Source of the DNA: an uncultured Jannaschia sp.
GTDB taxonomy: Bacteria; Pseudomonadota; Alphaproteobacteria; Rhodobacterales; Rhodobacteraceae
NCBI GenBank assembly: GCA_937916365.1
Contig: CALFSY010000249.1
Coordinates: 1-43,997, forward strand
Length of the DNA: 43,997 bases
Reading direction: 5' to 3'
Shown here: positions 32,735 through 41,806 of the stretch, in pieces
Layout: each line of letters opens with the position of its first letter
Numbering within the stretch: position 1 is the stretch's first letter
Notes under the pieces: generated by a model
Database searches by the model: none
Seen by the model: the letters and a program-made list of their open reading frames with translations, nothing else
What the model was told of the DNA's origin: nothing
Position numbers and translations under genes: made by a program

Positions 32735-33651
32735 ACGCCAAAGGATTTGCTGATTGGGTCGCGGTGGATTGGGGCACCACGCATCTGCGGGCCTGGGCCA
32801 TGGCGCACGATGGCACGGTGCAGGCACAGGCCGGATCACAGGATGGCATGGGCCGATTGGCCCGGCATGAATTTGAACCTGCACTTTTGGCGCTAATCGA
32901 CGATTGGATCGGGCCGCGCCCAACGCCCGTTGTTGCGTGCGGCATGGTGGGCGCGCGGCAAGGGTGGGTTGAGGCCCCCTATACCCCCGTGCCTGTGGCG
33001 CCGCACACCTTGCGCCCCGTGCCGGTGCCCCATGTGGGCGACCCGCGGGTGCGATTGTGGATTGTGCCGGGGTTAAGCCAAACAAAACCGCCCGACGTCA
33101 TGCGCGGCGAAGAAACCCAAATTACCGGTTTTTTGGTGGCACAGCCCACGTTCGACGGGGTGTTGTGCCTGCCTGGCACACACACAAAATGGGTGCGGAT
33201 CAGCGCGGCCGAGGTGGTTAACTTTCAAACCTACATGACGGGTGAGGTGTTTGACCTTTTGGCCCATCAAAGCGTGCTGCGCCATGACGTGGCCAAAGAG
33301 GGCGCGATGGATCACTTGGTTTTTCAGGCGGCCGTGGATGACGCACTGTCGCGCCCCGAACGGATGGCGCAGAGGTTGTTCGCGCTGCGGGCAGGGGCGA
33401 TTTTGGATGGCACCACCCCTGCCGCCACCCGCGCGCGGCTGTCCGGCACATTGATCGGGGCCGAACTGTCTGCGGCCCGCCCCTATTGGTTGGGGCAGGA
33501 TGTTGTGGTGGCCGGGGCGCAAGGTTTGGCCCATCTTTATGCGCACGCTTTGCGGGGGCAGGGCGCCCAAACCCAAACCATCGCCGATGATGTGCTCACG
33601 CAAACTGGCCTTACACATTTTTATACGTCACAGATACAAGGCGTTTTTTGA
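32731..33651 (+). CDS. dgoK: 2-dehydro-3-deoxygalactonokinase
   Basis: DgoK phosphorylates 2-keto-3-deoxygalactonate (KDGal) at C6 in the De Ley-Doudoroff pathway. The 306-residue protein has the N-terminal phosphate-binding AVDWGTTHLRAWAM, CGMVGARQGWVEAPY, MRGEETQITGFL, LCLPGTHTKWV and FQTYMTGEVFDLLAHQSVL, all matching the family. The start ATG overlaps the SDR stop (ATGA). The aldolase that uses its product follows directly. Confidence 0.93.
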   Translation: MNAKGFADWVAVDWGTTHLRAWAMAHDGTVQAQAGSQDGMGRLARHEFEPALLALIDDWIGPRPTPVVACGMVGARQGWVEAPYTPVPVAPHTLRPVPVPHVGDPRVRLWIVPGLSQTKPPDVMRGEETQITGFLVAQPTFDGVLCLPGTHTKWVRISAAEVVNFQTYMTGEVFDLLAHQSVLRHDVAKEGAMDHLVFQAAVDDALSRPERMAQRLFALRAGAILDGTTPAATRARLSGTLIGAELSAARPYWLGQDVVVAGAQGLAHLYAHALRGQGAQTQTIADDVLTQTGLTHFYTSQIQGVF

Positions 33652-34273
33652 TATTACCCATCGCCCCCTGATTGCCATTTTGCGTGGCCTACCGCCCCAG
33701 GATGCCGCCGCCATTGGGGCCGCGTTGATTGCGGCCGGGATCACGCAGATCGAGGTGCCGTTGAACTCTCCCGATCCGTTCAAAAGTATTGAGGTTTTGA
33801 CCGCTCAATTCGGGGCGCAGGCGTTGATTGGGGCGGGCACGGTTTTAACAGTGGAGGACGTGCAGGCCGTCGCCGAATGTGGCGGGCGTTTGATTGTGTC
33901 GCCAAACATTGATCCGGCGGTTGTGGCAGAAACCAAGCGGCGGGGGCTGCACAGTATGCCGGGCGTTTTGACGCCGTCGGAATGTTTCGCGGCGGTGGGG
34001 GCCAGGGCCGATGGGTTGAAAATATTTCCGGCGCACCTGTTGGGGGTTGCGGGGTTAAAGGCCTTGCGTGCCGTGTTGCCCCCGGCGATGCGGGTGTTCA
34101 TGGTGGGCGGTGTTGGCCCCGAGACATTTGCCGAATGGCTGGCCGCGGGGGCCGATGGGTTTGGGATGGGCACCGCGTTGTATCACCCCGGGGCGGCGGC
34201 AGATGATGTGCGCTGCCGGGCACAGCGCATGGTTGCGGCCTATGACACCGCCGCCAAGGGCCCTATGGCATGA
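33590..34273 (+). CDS. dgoA: 2-dehydro-3-deoxy-6-phosphogalactonate aldolase (start uncertain)
   Basis: The enzyme cleaves KDPGal to pyruvate and glyceraldehyde 3-phosphate. The conserved part begins RPLIAILRGLPPQDAAAIG and continues with GITQIEVPLNSPDP (catalytic Glu), GAGTVLT, the Schiff-base Lys in GLKIFPAHLLG, and VGGVGPETFAEWLAAGADGFGMG. Relatives start only a few residues before this block, yet no in-frame ATG, GTG or TTG lies there. The nearest ATGs are 33587 and 33590, inside dgoK, adding about 20 extra residues. An ATT at 33653 with AAGG upstream is another possibility. The end overlaps the SMP-30 gene start (ATGA). Confidence 0.88.
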   Translation: MCSRKLALHIFIRHRYKAFFDITHRPLIAILRGLPPQDAAAIGAALIAAGITQIEVPLNSPDPFKSIEVLTAQFGAQALIGAGTVLTVEDVQAVAECGGRLIVSPNIDPAVVAETKRRGLHSMPGVLTPSECFAAVGARADGLKIFPAHLLGVAGLKALRAVLPPAMRVFMVGGVGPETFAEWLAAGADGFGMGTALYHPGAAADDVRCRAQRMVAAYDTAAKGPMA

Positions 34274-35148
34274 CGCCCGCCACGGCCACGGTGTTTGATG
34301 ATCACCCCTGTCTTTTGGGCGAAGGCGCGTTGTGGCACCCGCGGCGAAACTGCCTGTTTTGGTTTGATATTATGGGCAACCGGCTTTTGATGCGTGGGGC
34401 GGGTCAGGCGCAGACGACGCAGGGTTGGTCGTTTGATTGCCATGTCTCGGCCGCTGGATGGGTGGATGACACCACCCTGCTGATCGCAAGCGAAACAGAT
34501 TTGATGCGCTTTGACATTGAAACCGGCGCGACCGTCCCCATGGTGGGGCTAGAGGGCGATACCCCCACCACGCGTTCAAACGATGGGCGGGCGGACCCAT
34601 GGGGCGGGTTTTGGATTGGCACCATGGGCAAACAGGCCGCGCGCGGGGCCGGCGCGCTGTATCGGTATTATCAGGGCGCGGTGCGGCGGTTGCGCGGCAA
34701 CATCACGATCCCCAACGCCATATGTTTTGCGCCTGATGGGCAGGTGGCCTATGTCGCCGATACCGCCGAACACATCGTGTGGCGGGTCGCGCTGGACCCT
34801 CAGGGGTGGCCCGTGGGCGATTGGCATGTTTGGTTGGACCACCGGCAAAACGGGCGAAACCCCGATGGGGCGGTGGTGGACGCCCAGGGCCGATTTTGGT
34901 GCGCCGAGTGGGGCGCGGCGCGGGTGGCGTGTTATGCGCCCGGTGGCGCATTGGTCCACACCATCCCGTTGCCCGTGCCGCAGCCCACCTGTCCGGCGTT
35001 TGGAGGCGCGGACCTTACGACGCTATACATCACTACCGCCCGGCAGGGGTTGACGGTGGCGGATATGCAGGCCACGCCCCTATCGGGGCAAACGTTTCAG
35101 ATTGCTACCCAAACCCAAGGGCAGGCGGAACATCGGGTGATCCTGTGA
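34270..35148 (+). CDS. SMP-30/gluconolactonase family protein, probable galactonolactonase
   Basis: This 292-residue six-bladed propeller protein has the metal-binding residues of the SMP-30 family in CLLGEGALWHP (Glu), NITIPNAICFAPDG (Asn) and NGRNPDGAVVDAQG (Asp), and a typical RSNDGRADPWGGFWIGTM segment. Members hydrolyse sugar lactones. Next to galactose dehydrogenase-like and KDGal genes it should open galactono-lactone to galactonate. Start and stop both overlap their neighbours, showing tight translational coupling. Confidence 0.9.
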   Translation: MTPATATVFDDHPCLLGEGALWHPRRNCLFWFDIMGNRLLMRGAGQAQTTQGWSFDCHVSAAGWVDDTTLLIASETDLMRFDIETGATVPMVGLEGDTPTTRSNDGRADPWGGFWIGTMGKQAARGAGALYRYYQGAVRRLRGNITIPNAICFAPDGQVAYVADTAEHIVWRVALDPQGWPVGDWHVWLDHRQNGRNPDGAVVDAQGRFWCAEWGAARVACYAPGGALVHTIPLPVPQPTCPAFGGADLTTLYITTARQGLTVADMQATPLSGQTFQIATQTQGQAEHRVIL

Positions 35149-37055
35149 CACCACGCAAACGCACATTAGGCACCTGTTATTACCCCGAACATTGGCCTGA
35201 AACTCTTTGGGCCGATGATGCCAAACGCATGGCTGATTTGGGACTGACATGGGTGCGGGTGGGCGAATTCGCTTGGTCCCGTTTGGAACCACAGCCCGGG
35301 GTGTGGCAGTTCGATTGGCTGGACCGCGCGATTGCGATGTTGCGCGATCATGGCCTTTTCATCGTGTTGGGCACCCCCACGGCCACGCCCCCGCGGTGGA
35401 TGCTGGACAAATACCCCGATATGTTGCCGGTGGATGCCGCGGGCCGCACGCGCCGGTTCGGATCGCGGCGGCATTATTGTTTTTCCCACGATGGATACCG
35501 GCAAGAGGCCGCGCGCATCGCTGATGTTTTGGCACAACGATACGGCCATATCGTGCAGGCCTGGCAAATTGATAATGAATATGGGTGCCACAACACAACC
35601 TACAGTTATTCCAAGGCTGCGCGCGGGGCATTTCGCACCTGGCTGGCACAAGAATACGAGGGCATTGCGGCGCTCAACCACGCATGGGGCAATGTATTTT
35701 GGTCGATGGAATACAGCACGTTTGACCAGATTGATTTGCCAAACCTTACGGTCGCCGGGGCCAACCCCGCCCATGTTTTGGATTTCCGGCGGTTTTCGTC
35801 CGCCCAAGTGGCGCGGTTCAACGCCGCCCAGGTCGCGGCCATTCGTGCCCATTCCCCCGCCCCGATTAGCCACAATTATATGGGCCGCAGCACCGATTTT
35901 GACCATGTTGTTTTGGCACGCCAAATGGACATCGCCACGTGGGATAGTTACCCCCTAGGGTTTTTGGAAGATCGGCTTGAAACCACCGCCGCCCATAAAC
36001 GCGCCTATGCCCGCCAGGGTGATCCGGATTTTCAGGCGTTTCATCACGATCTTTATCGCGGTATGGCGGGGCAGGGCCGGTGGTGGGTGATGGAACAACA
36101 ACCCGGCCCCGTCAACTGGGCCCCTCACAACCCCGCGCCGTTGCCCGGGATGGTGCGATTATGGACGTGGGAGGCCTTTGCCCACGGTGCCGAATGCGTC
36201 AGCTATTTTCGGTGGCGCCAGGCGCCGTTTGGCCAAGAACAATACCACGCAGGCCTGCTGCGCCCCGATCATGGTGTGACACCAGGGTTGACCGAGGCCG
36301 CCCACGTGGCCCGTGAGATGGCAACGATGCCCGATGTCGAACACACACAGGCCCCTGTGGCATTGGTGTTTGATTATCCGTCTGCCTGGGGGTGGGATAT
36401 TCAACCCCAAGGCGCGGGTTGCGATTATTTTCGTTTGGTGTTTGATTTCTACTGCGGCTTGCGAAAACTGGGCCTGTCGATTGATATTATCCCGGCTGAG
36501 GCCGCGGCGTTGACGGGGTACAAAATTGTTCTGGTGCCAGGTGTGCTTCGCCTGTCGCCGGCGTTTATCGCCACGCTGGCGCAAACACAGGCGCAGGTGA
36601 TCCTGGGGCCACGCACCAATGCGAACGCGCCCACGTTTCAGATACCTGTGCCGTTGCCCCCGGCGATCCCGGGGTGTGATGTGCGTGTTACGCATGTTGA
36701 AACACTACGCCCTGATATGCCGGTCGCGGTGGCGGGCGGCGGGCATGTGATGTTTTGGTATGAGCATTTGGATGGTCGCGTGCAGGTGATCGACCAAGAT
36801 GATACGGGTGCCCCGATCATGGTGCGGGCGGGCCATTTGCATTACCTGGGCGGATGGCCCGATGCGGCCTATCTAACGCGCATTCTAATGCGCCTGACGC
36901 AACAGGCGGGTGTAAAAACCTACACGTTGCCTTCGGGCGTGCGGATGCGCGAAACGGGTAAAACGCGATTTATTTTTAACCACACAAAAACGCCCGTGTG
37001 TTTTAACGGCACAACAATGCACCCCGCAGGGGTGTTTTGGGAAAGATTACAATAA
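35145..37055 (+). CDS. GH42 beta-galactosidase
   Basis: The 636-residue glycoside hydrolase family 42 enzyme hydrolyses terminal beta-D-galactosides. It starts with GTCYYPEHWPETLW and has WVRVGEFAWSRLEP, the acid/base E145 in QIDNEYGCH, and the nucleophile E317 in WVMEQQPGPVNWAPHNPAPLPGMVRLW. A trimerisation-like middle domain (VALVFDYPSAW) and a short C-terminal beta domain follow. There is no signal peptide, so it acts on imported substrate in the cytoplasm. The start is GTG 35145, overlapping the previous stop (GTGA). It is the last gene of the operon. Confidence 0.95.
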   Translation: MTPRKRTLGTCYYPEHWPETLWADDAKRMADLGLTWVRVGEFAWSRLEPQPGVWQFDWLDRAIAMLRDHGLFIVLGTPTATPPRWMLDKYPDMLPVDAAGRTRRFGSRRHYCFSHDGYRQEAARIADVLAQRYGHIVQAWQIDNEYGCHNTTYSYSKAARGAFRTWLAQEYEGIAALNHAWGNVFWSMEYSTFDQIDLPNLTVAGANPAHVLDFRRFSSAQVARFNAAQVAAIRAHSPAPISHNYMGRSTDFDHVVLARQMDIATWDSYPLGFLEDRLETTAAHKRAYARQGDPDFQAFHHDLYRGMAGQGRWWVMEQQPGPVNWAPHNPAPLPGMVRLWTWEAFAHGAECVSYFRWRQAPFGQEQYHAGLLRPDHGVTPGLTEAAHVAREMATMPDVEHTQAPVALVFDYPSAWGWDIQPQGAGCDYFRLVFDFYCGLRKLGLSIDIIPAEAAALTGYKIVLVPGVLRLSPAFIATLAQTQAQVILGPRTNANAPTFQIPVPLPPAIPGCDVRVTHVETLRPDMPVAVAGGGHVMFWYEHLDGRVQVIDQDDTGAPIMVRAGHLHYLGGWPDAAYLTRILMRLTQQAGVKTYTLPSGVRMRETGKTRFIFNHTKTPVCFNGTTMHPAGVFWERLQ

Positions 37056-37066
37056 ATTATTTCCTA

Positions 37067-37092
37067 ATCTTAGGGTGATTACAGCCTAAGAT
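37067..37092. terminator. Inverted repeat after the galactoside operon
   Basis: ATCTTAGG (37067-37074) pairs perfectly with CCTAAGAT (37085-37092). It lacks a T-run but is just 11 nt after the GH42 stop, so it may end or stabilise that transcript. Confidence 0.35.
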
Positions 37093-37162
37093 CACGAATC
37101 CCGCCGCAATATTGCCGGATGTAAAAAAAGCCCACGGCGTGCATCGGTGCGGTTATTGTGTT

Positions 37163-37182
37163 GTTTGAGGTGGCCCTCAAAC
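37163..37182. terminator. Hairpin after bztD
   Basis: GTTTGAGG (37163-37170) and CCTCAAAC (37175-37182) form a perfect 8-bp stem with a 4-nt loop, 10 nt beyond the bztD stop on the minus strand. No T-run directly follows; a separate run of seven A lies at about 37123-37129 (T on the minus strand). Termination or 3'-end protection of bzt mRNA is likely. Confidence 0.45.
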
Positions 37183-37192
37183 CCACAAAGGC

Positions 37193-38011
37193 TTAATGCC
37201 CCAAAATTTGGCTAAGAAACAGTTTCGTGCGATCGGATTTTGGGTTCGAGAAAAATTCCTGTGGTTCGTTTTCTTCGACAATCTGGCCTTCGTCCATGAA
37301 AATCACGCGGTCGGCCACCTGTCGCGCGAAGCCCATTTCATGGGTGACGCACAACATTGTCATGCCTTCTTCGGCCAGTTGGATCATCGTGTCTAAAACT
37401 TCCTTTATCATTTCTGGATCAAGCGCCGAGGTCGGTTCATCAAACAACATAATGCGCGGGCGCATGCACAACGATCGGGCGATGGCCACGCGCTGTTGTT
37501 GGCCGCCCGACAGTTGACCGGGGTATTTGTATGCTTGATCGGGGATTTTTACTTTTTCCAGAAAATGCATCGCGGTTTCTTCGGCCTCTCTTCGGGCGGT
37601 TTTGCGCACCCAAATTGGCGCCAACGTGCAGTTTTCCAAAATGGTTAGGTGTGGAAACAGATTGAAATGTTGAAAAACCATTCCAACCTCGGATCTGATT
37701 TTATCAATGTTTTTAATGTCGTGGGACAATAATGTGCCGTCAACGACGATTGATCCTTTTTGATGATCTTCTAACGCATTGATGCACCGGATTAGCGTCG
37801 ATTTCCCAGACCCCGAAGGCCCGGCAATGACAATCCGCTCGCCCTGGTGCACAGTCAGGTCAATGTCGCGTAGCACGTGAAATGTGCCAAACCATTTGTT
37901 CATCCCCTGAATTTCAACGGCAATTTCACCGGACCGTTCAATGTGCGAACGGCCTGCATCACCGTTTTTCATAGGGGACGGCGTTTGCGTTCCAACCATT
38001 GCGTCATTCAT
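37193..38011 (-). CDS. bztD: Polar amino-acid ABC transporter ATP-binding protein (BztD/AapP)
   Basis: This is the ATPase of a glutamate/glutamine/aspartate/asparagine-type importer. The 272-residue protein has a ~32-residue hydrophilic N-terminal tail, then Walker A GPSGSGKS, Q-loop VFQHFNLFPHLT, signature LSGGQQQRVAIARSL, Walker B IMLFDEPTSALDPEM and the H-loop CVTHEMGFARQVADRV. It is the last gene of the bztABCD order, 11 nt after bztC. The gene name is based on synteny with the Rhodobacter bzt operon. Confidence 0.93.
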   Translation of the reverse strand: MNDAMVGTQTPSPMKNGDAGRSHIERSGEIAVEIQGMNKWFGTFHVLRDIDLTVHQGERIVIAGPSGSGKSTLIRCINALEDHQKGSIVVDGTLLSHDIKNIDKIRSEVGMVFQHFNLFPHLTILENCTLAPIWVRKTARREAEETAMHFLEKVKIPDQAYKYPGQLSGGQQQRVAIARSLCMRPRIMLFDEPTSALDPEMIKEVLDTMIQLAEEGMTMLCVTHEMGFARQVADRVIFMDEGQIVEENEPQEFFSNPKSDRTKLFLSQILGH

Positions 38012-38022
38012 GGTGCATTCCT

Positions 38023-39333
38023 TTAGTGATGGTCGGTGCTTAGTTTGCGTTCAAGGTATTGAGAATACTGAGACATTGAATAACAGCATACGAAAAAACA
38101 TAACCCAATAAAAATGAACAATTCCCAATAAACGCCATTCCATTCGATACTGGCCCGAACGGCGGAGGCAACATTAAGGGGGTCAAACAACCCAATAAAC
38201 AACAATAACGTGGTATCTTTGAACAATCCTATAAACGTGCTAACAATACCCGGGATTGAGATTTTCAAAGCCTGCGGCAAGATGATAAGCCGCATGGATT
38301 GTCCATACGTTAACCCCAAACTATCGGCACCTTCATATTGGCCACGGGGTAGGGCCGCCAAGCCGCCGCGAATAACCTCGGCGATATAAGCCGATGAAAA
38401 CAGGGTCACCATAATGACAACCCGCATTATAATATCAAATTCCGTGCCCGGCGGCAAGAAATAATTCAAAAGCAAATAAGCCGTGAAAAGCCAAACAATC
38501 AATGGCACCCCGCGAATAACCTCAATAAAAAAAACGGTGCTCGCGTTGATGATAAACATATTGGATTGACGCCCCAGCGCCAAAGCAATGCCCAACGGTA
38601 GCGATAGAATGATACCGGATATGCCAACAACAAATGATAACATGAACCCGCCGAAATTATCGGATGCCACAGAGACCAAACCAATGGGCACAAGCGTGTT
38701 AAGCGATGTGGCCAAGGCACCTGCGGCAAATATCCAATACAGGATCGGTGCTACAATAGCGGCAATCGTGGCAATCAACGTTCCCATACTATCCGAACCA
38801 TAGGTTAAAATGGCCCATCCAATTACAAAGCCAAACAAAACAACGATCGGCCCCCACAATGTGCCCCCCCATAAAAGAAAGAAAATGATGAATGGGGATA
38901 ATGCCGTGAACCACAGTATCGACCGTGGCAATGTATTGAATAGAACCGGCGTAACGGCGGTAAGAAAAACGATCAACGCCATAATGGGGCGCCAATACAA
39001 CTCTTGCGGATAAAATCCGAACAAGAGTTGATGCCAACGCTCCCCCAAAACCGCCCAACACGCGGCCGAAACACCGTCACCATACAGATTGTCACGAATT
39101 GTGCGGCATTCGGTTAACGACCCCGCATCCCAAATACCGCGGACCATCCACGGCAAAATATGCGACAAGACCGCATAAATTAGGAACAAAGAGGCAAGGG
39201 TTAGGGCCGCATTCACCCACGATGAAAACAAATTTTCCCGCAGCCATTTCATAAGGCCCTGTTGGCTTGGCGGGGGGGATGCCTGGGGCAACATTTCCGT
39301 GCGCACATACGCGGGTGATTTTGGGGCGGTCAT
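38023..39333 (-). CDS. bztC: Polar amino-acid ABC transporter permease (BztC/AapM)
   Basis: The 436-residue membrane protein has the long N-terminal membrane extension typical of BztC/AapM (several helices before the canonical permease domain). The HisM-type permease core follows from about residue 230, with the EAA loop EGADSLGLTYGQSMRLIILPQALKISIPG and FKDTTLLLFIGLFD. A cytoplasmic Pro-rich N-terminus precedes the first helix. It pairs with BztB. The bztB stop is 1 nt from its start. Confidence 0.93.
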   Translation of the reverse strand: MTAPKSPAYVRTEMLPQASPPPSQQGLMKWLRENLFSSWVNAALTLASLFLIYAVLSHILPWMVRGIWDAGSLTECRTIRDNLYGDGVSAACWAVLGERWHQLLFGFYPQELYWRPIMALIVFLTAVTPVLFNTLPRSILWFTALSPFIIFFLLWGGTLWGPIVVLFGFVIGWAILTYGSDSMGTLIATIAAIVAPILYWIFAAGALATSLNTLVPIGLVSVASDNFGGFMLSFVVGISGIILSLPLGIALALGRQSNMFIINASTVFFIEVIRGVPLIVWLFTAYLLLNYFLPPGTEFDIIMRVVIMVTLFSSAYIAEVIRGGLAALPRGQYEGADSLGLTYGQSMRLIILPQALKISIPGIVSTFIGLFKDTTLLLFIGLFDPLNVASAVRASIEWNGVYWELFIFIGLCFFVCCYSMSQYSQYLERKLSTDHH

Positions 39334-39334
39334 C

Positions 39335-40552
39335 CTAACGCTCCTTCAATTTTACGGACGAATTGTAAACATTCATCGCCCCTGAAATGATGAGAGAAGT
39401 CACAAGATAAAAAATCCCTAACAAAAGCATGCCTTCAAGTTCGCGCCCTGTTTGGTTGACTGTGATCCCCCCTAGGGTAGATCGGGCATCCATGTATCCC
39501 ACGGCAATGCCCAATGATGAATTTTTCGTCAGATTCAAAAACTGCGAAATCAATGGTGGGATAATAACCCGCAACGCTTGGGGTAGGATGATAAGGTTCA
39601 TGGTGCGACTTGGGCGCAGGCCCAAGGCATGTGCGGCCTCGGTCTGACCTTTTGAGACGGCAAGAATACCTGCCCGCACGATTTCGGCAATAAAGGCGCC
39701 CGTATAAAGCGATAGCGCGAACCAAAGGGCAATCAATGGATTGCGAAGCTGTATCCCCCCCGAAAAATTGAATCCGCCCAATGTTGGATAATCAAGTGTG
39801 ACGGGTCGCCCAAGGACGAAATACACCAACAACGTGGGTAAAACCAAAATCGCGATGGATACCGATAAAACCGGCAACTGTTCACCCGTTTTAATTTGTG
39901 TGTGTCTGGCATGGCGCCGATAGGCCCATATGCCGACAAGCGATAAAATAAAAACAAAACCCAGGATCAGCGCCCCATCCCCCCACACTGGCGCGGGGAT
40001 AAAAATGCCACGGTTTGTGATGGCGACACTGTCGAAAAGAATCATTGATGCCTCGGCGTCCGGGCCACGAAAATCGCGCGGTTGCGGGGTGGCCTCGGTC
40101 ATGACGGCGAAGATGATGACGATCCACAACAACAAGGGAATGTTGCGAAACCCCTCCACATAAACGGCCATAAGACGGGCAACCAACCAATTTTTAGAAA
40201 GGCGCAGGAAACCGGCAAAAATGCCTAGGATCGTTGCGGTGATGCAGCCCAGAAATGCAACCAAAAGCGTGTTAAGGATGCCCACAAGTGCCGCGCGGCC
40301 GTGGGTTGAATCGCTGGTATATTCAACCAAACGCTGATTTATGTCATATCCGGCGCGGTTGCCCAGAAACCCAAAATCAATGTCTTTTCCCAATGCGTTC
40401 AAATTATAAACTGTGTTCCCTGCAATTTCCCAGAGACCCAACATGATAAGGATAAACGCAACGACCTGAATTGTGAGTGATCGGTAACGTGTGTCATAGA
40501 TCAACTGGCTAAGGCGAAACACTTCGGGTGGCGTTTCAGATATGGCTGCCAT
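39335..40552 (-). CDS. bztB: Polar amino-acid ABC transporter permease (BztB/AapQ)
   Basis: The ~405-residue permease has an N-terminal helix (VVAFILIMLGLWEIAGNTVYNL), a large periplasmic/loop segment, and a split HisM-type permease domain with the EAA loop EAAHALGLRPSRTMNLIILPQALRVIIPP and NLTKNSSLGIAVGYMD. Start 40552 has AAGGAAAA upstream; the frame is open 17 codons further without support. It is separated from bztA by a terminator-like hairpin that likely lowers permease expression relative to the binding protein. Confidence 0.93.
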   Translation of the reverse strand: MAAISETPPEVFRLSQLIYDTRYRSLTIQVVAFILIMLGLWEIAGNTVYNLNALGKDIDFGFLGNRAGYDINQRLVEYTSDSTHGRAALVGILNTLLVAFLGCITATILGIFAGFLRLSKNWLVARLMAVYVEGFRNIPLLLWIVIIFAVMTEATPQPRDFRGPDAEASMILFDSVAITNRGIFIPAPVWGDGALILGFVFILSLVGIWAYRRHARHTQIKTGEQLPVLSVSIAILVLPTLLVYFVLGRPVTLDYPTLGGFNFSGGIQLRNPLIALWFALSLYTGAFIAEIVRAGILAVSKGQTEAAHALGLRPSRTMNLIILPQALRVIIPPLISQFLNLTKNSSLGIAVGYMDARSTLGGITVNQTGRELEGMLLLGIFYLVTSLIISGAMNVYNSSVKLKER

Positions 40553-40658
40553 AAATGTTTTCCTTGGTTCAGGGTGCGTTAAGGGCGGGCCCGTGTGCAG
40601 CAAATTCTACGAAAAGATGCGAAAAATCTGGGGGTCATATAACCCTATAGCCGGATGG

Positions 40659-40691
40659 AAAAAGGGCGCGGGTATGTGTATGCCCGCGCCC
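40659..40691 (-). terminator. Terminator-like attenuator between bztA and bztB
   Basis: On the minus strand GGGCGCGGG (40691-40683) pairs perfectly over 9 bp with CCCGCGCCC (40672-40664) and is followed by five T (40663-40659). A rho-independent terminator inside the operon would yield abundant bztA mRNA and reduced read-through into bztBCD. Confidence 0.8.
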
Positions 40692-40705
40692 CGTTTTAAT
40701 TTGCC

Positions 40706-41722
40706 TTACCGGAATGGTGGCGAATACAGCAATCCACCATTGGTCCATTGGTCATTGAGACCGCGGGCCAGACCAATCGGTGTTTCAACGCCGATGTTGC
40801 TTTCAAAAATTTCGCCATAATTGCCGCCCGCCGCAATCGCGTGGACCGCCCAATCGGCGTCAAGACCCAACATCGCGCCCAATTCGCCCTCAGACCCTAA
40901 CAAACGGTTGATTTCTGGGTTGTTGGTGCCGGCCGCCATTTCGGATAAATTTTCCGAGGTCACGCCCAATTCTTCGGCCGAGATCAGCGCATTCAATGTC
41001 CACCGCACGATGTCGCCCCATTGGTTGTCGCCGTGCCGGACAAGCGGGCCAAGTGGTTCTTTTGATACGATTTCGGGCAAAATAACATGCGCATCGGGGT
41101 CTTCAAACGTGGCGCGCGTGGCGGCCAAACCGGATGCATCGGTCGTAAATACGTCGCATGCCTCTGCCAGGTATTGTTGTTGGGCCTCGGCAACGGTTTC
41201 GATCGGAACTGGTTCATAGTTCATGTTGTTTGAGGAAAAGAAATCGGCCAGGTTCAATTCGGTTGTCGTGCCGGTTTGGATGCACACAGTTGCACCATCA
41301 AGTTCCAGCGCCGATGAAACGCCCAAATCCTGCGGCACCATAAACCCTTGCCCATCGTAATAATTCACACCGGCAAATTCGAGGTTCAAATCCACATCAC
41401 GGCTGAACGTCCAGGTCGTGTTGCGCGACAGCATGTCAATTTCACCCGACGACAATGCGGTGAACCGCACCTGATTGGTCACGGGCACAAATTCGACCGC
41501 GGTTGGATCGCCAAATACGGCGGCGGCAACGGCGCGGCACACGGCCACATCGAACCCTTGCCATTCGCCGTCTGCATCGGGTGCGGAAAACCCGGCCAAA
41601 CCGGTGGATACACCACAATTCAGGTGGCCGCGTTCGCGCACCTCGTCAAGTGTTTGCGCAGACGCAAAACCGGCGGTCAGACCGGCCATGGCAAGTGCAC
41701 CAAAAAATACGGATTTTTTCAT
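40706..41722 (-). CDS. bztA: Polar amino-acid ABC transporter substrate-binding protein (BztA/AapJ)
   Basis: This periplasmic binding protein has 338 residues. A signal peptide (MKKSVFFGALAMAGLTAGFASA) precedes the mature start QTLDEVRERGHLNCGVS. Family-3 binding-protein motifs follow: GFDVAVCRAVAAAVFGD, EIDMLSRNTTWTFSRD, DGATVCIQTGTTTELNLADFF and WTNGGLLYSPPFR at the end. In Rhodobacter the BztA system takes up glutamate, glutamine, aspartate and asparagine; the same is expected here from the gene set. AGAGG lies upstream of the ATG. Confidence 0.95.
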   Translation of the reverse strand: MKKSVFFGALAMAGLTAGFASAQTLDEVRERGHLNCGVSTGLAGFSAPDADGEWQGFDVAVCRAVAAAVFGDPTAVEFVPVTNQVRFTALSSGEIDMLSRNTTWTFSRDVDLNLEFAGVNYYDGQGFMVPQDLGVSSALELDGATVCIQTGTTTELNLADFFSSNNMNYEPVPIETVAEAQQQYLAEACDVFTTDASGLAATRATFEDPDAHVILPEIVSKEPLGPLVRHGDNQWGDIVRWTLNALISAEELGVTSENLSEMAAGTNNPEINRLLGSEGELGAMLGLDADWAVHAIAAGGNYGEIFESNIGVETPIGLARGLNDQWTNGGLLYSPPFR

Positions 41723-41806
41723 GTTGACCTCTTTTTAATGGACCGCCCCCCACAGTCGTTTTGGGAAGTCCGATTGGCAAAACAGTAATGGGTGAACAAC
41801 CACAGA

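Noticed and set aside
33073..33618. Minus-strand open frame of 181 codons opposite dgoK
   Set aside because: dgoK on the plus strand has clear family motifs throughout. The antisense frame has His/Gly/Arg-rich composition typical of a shadow frame.
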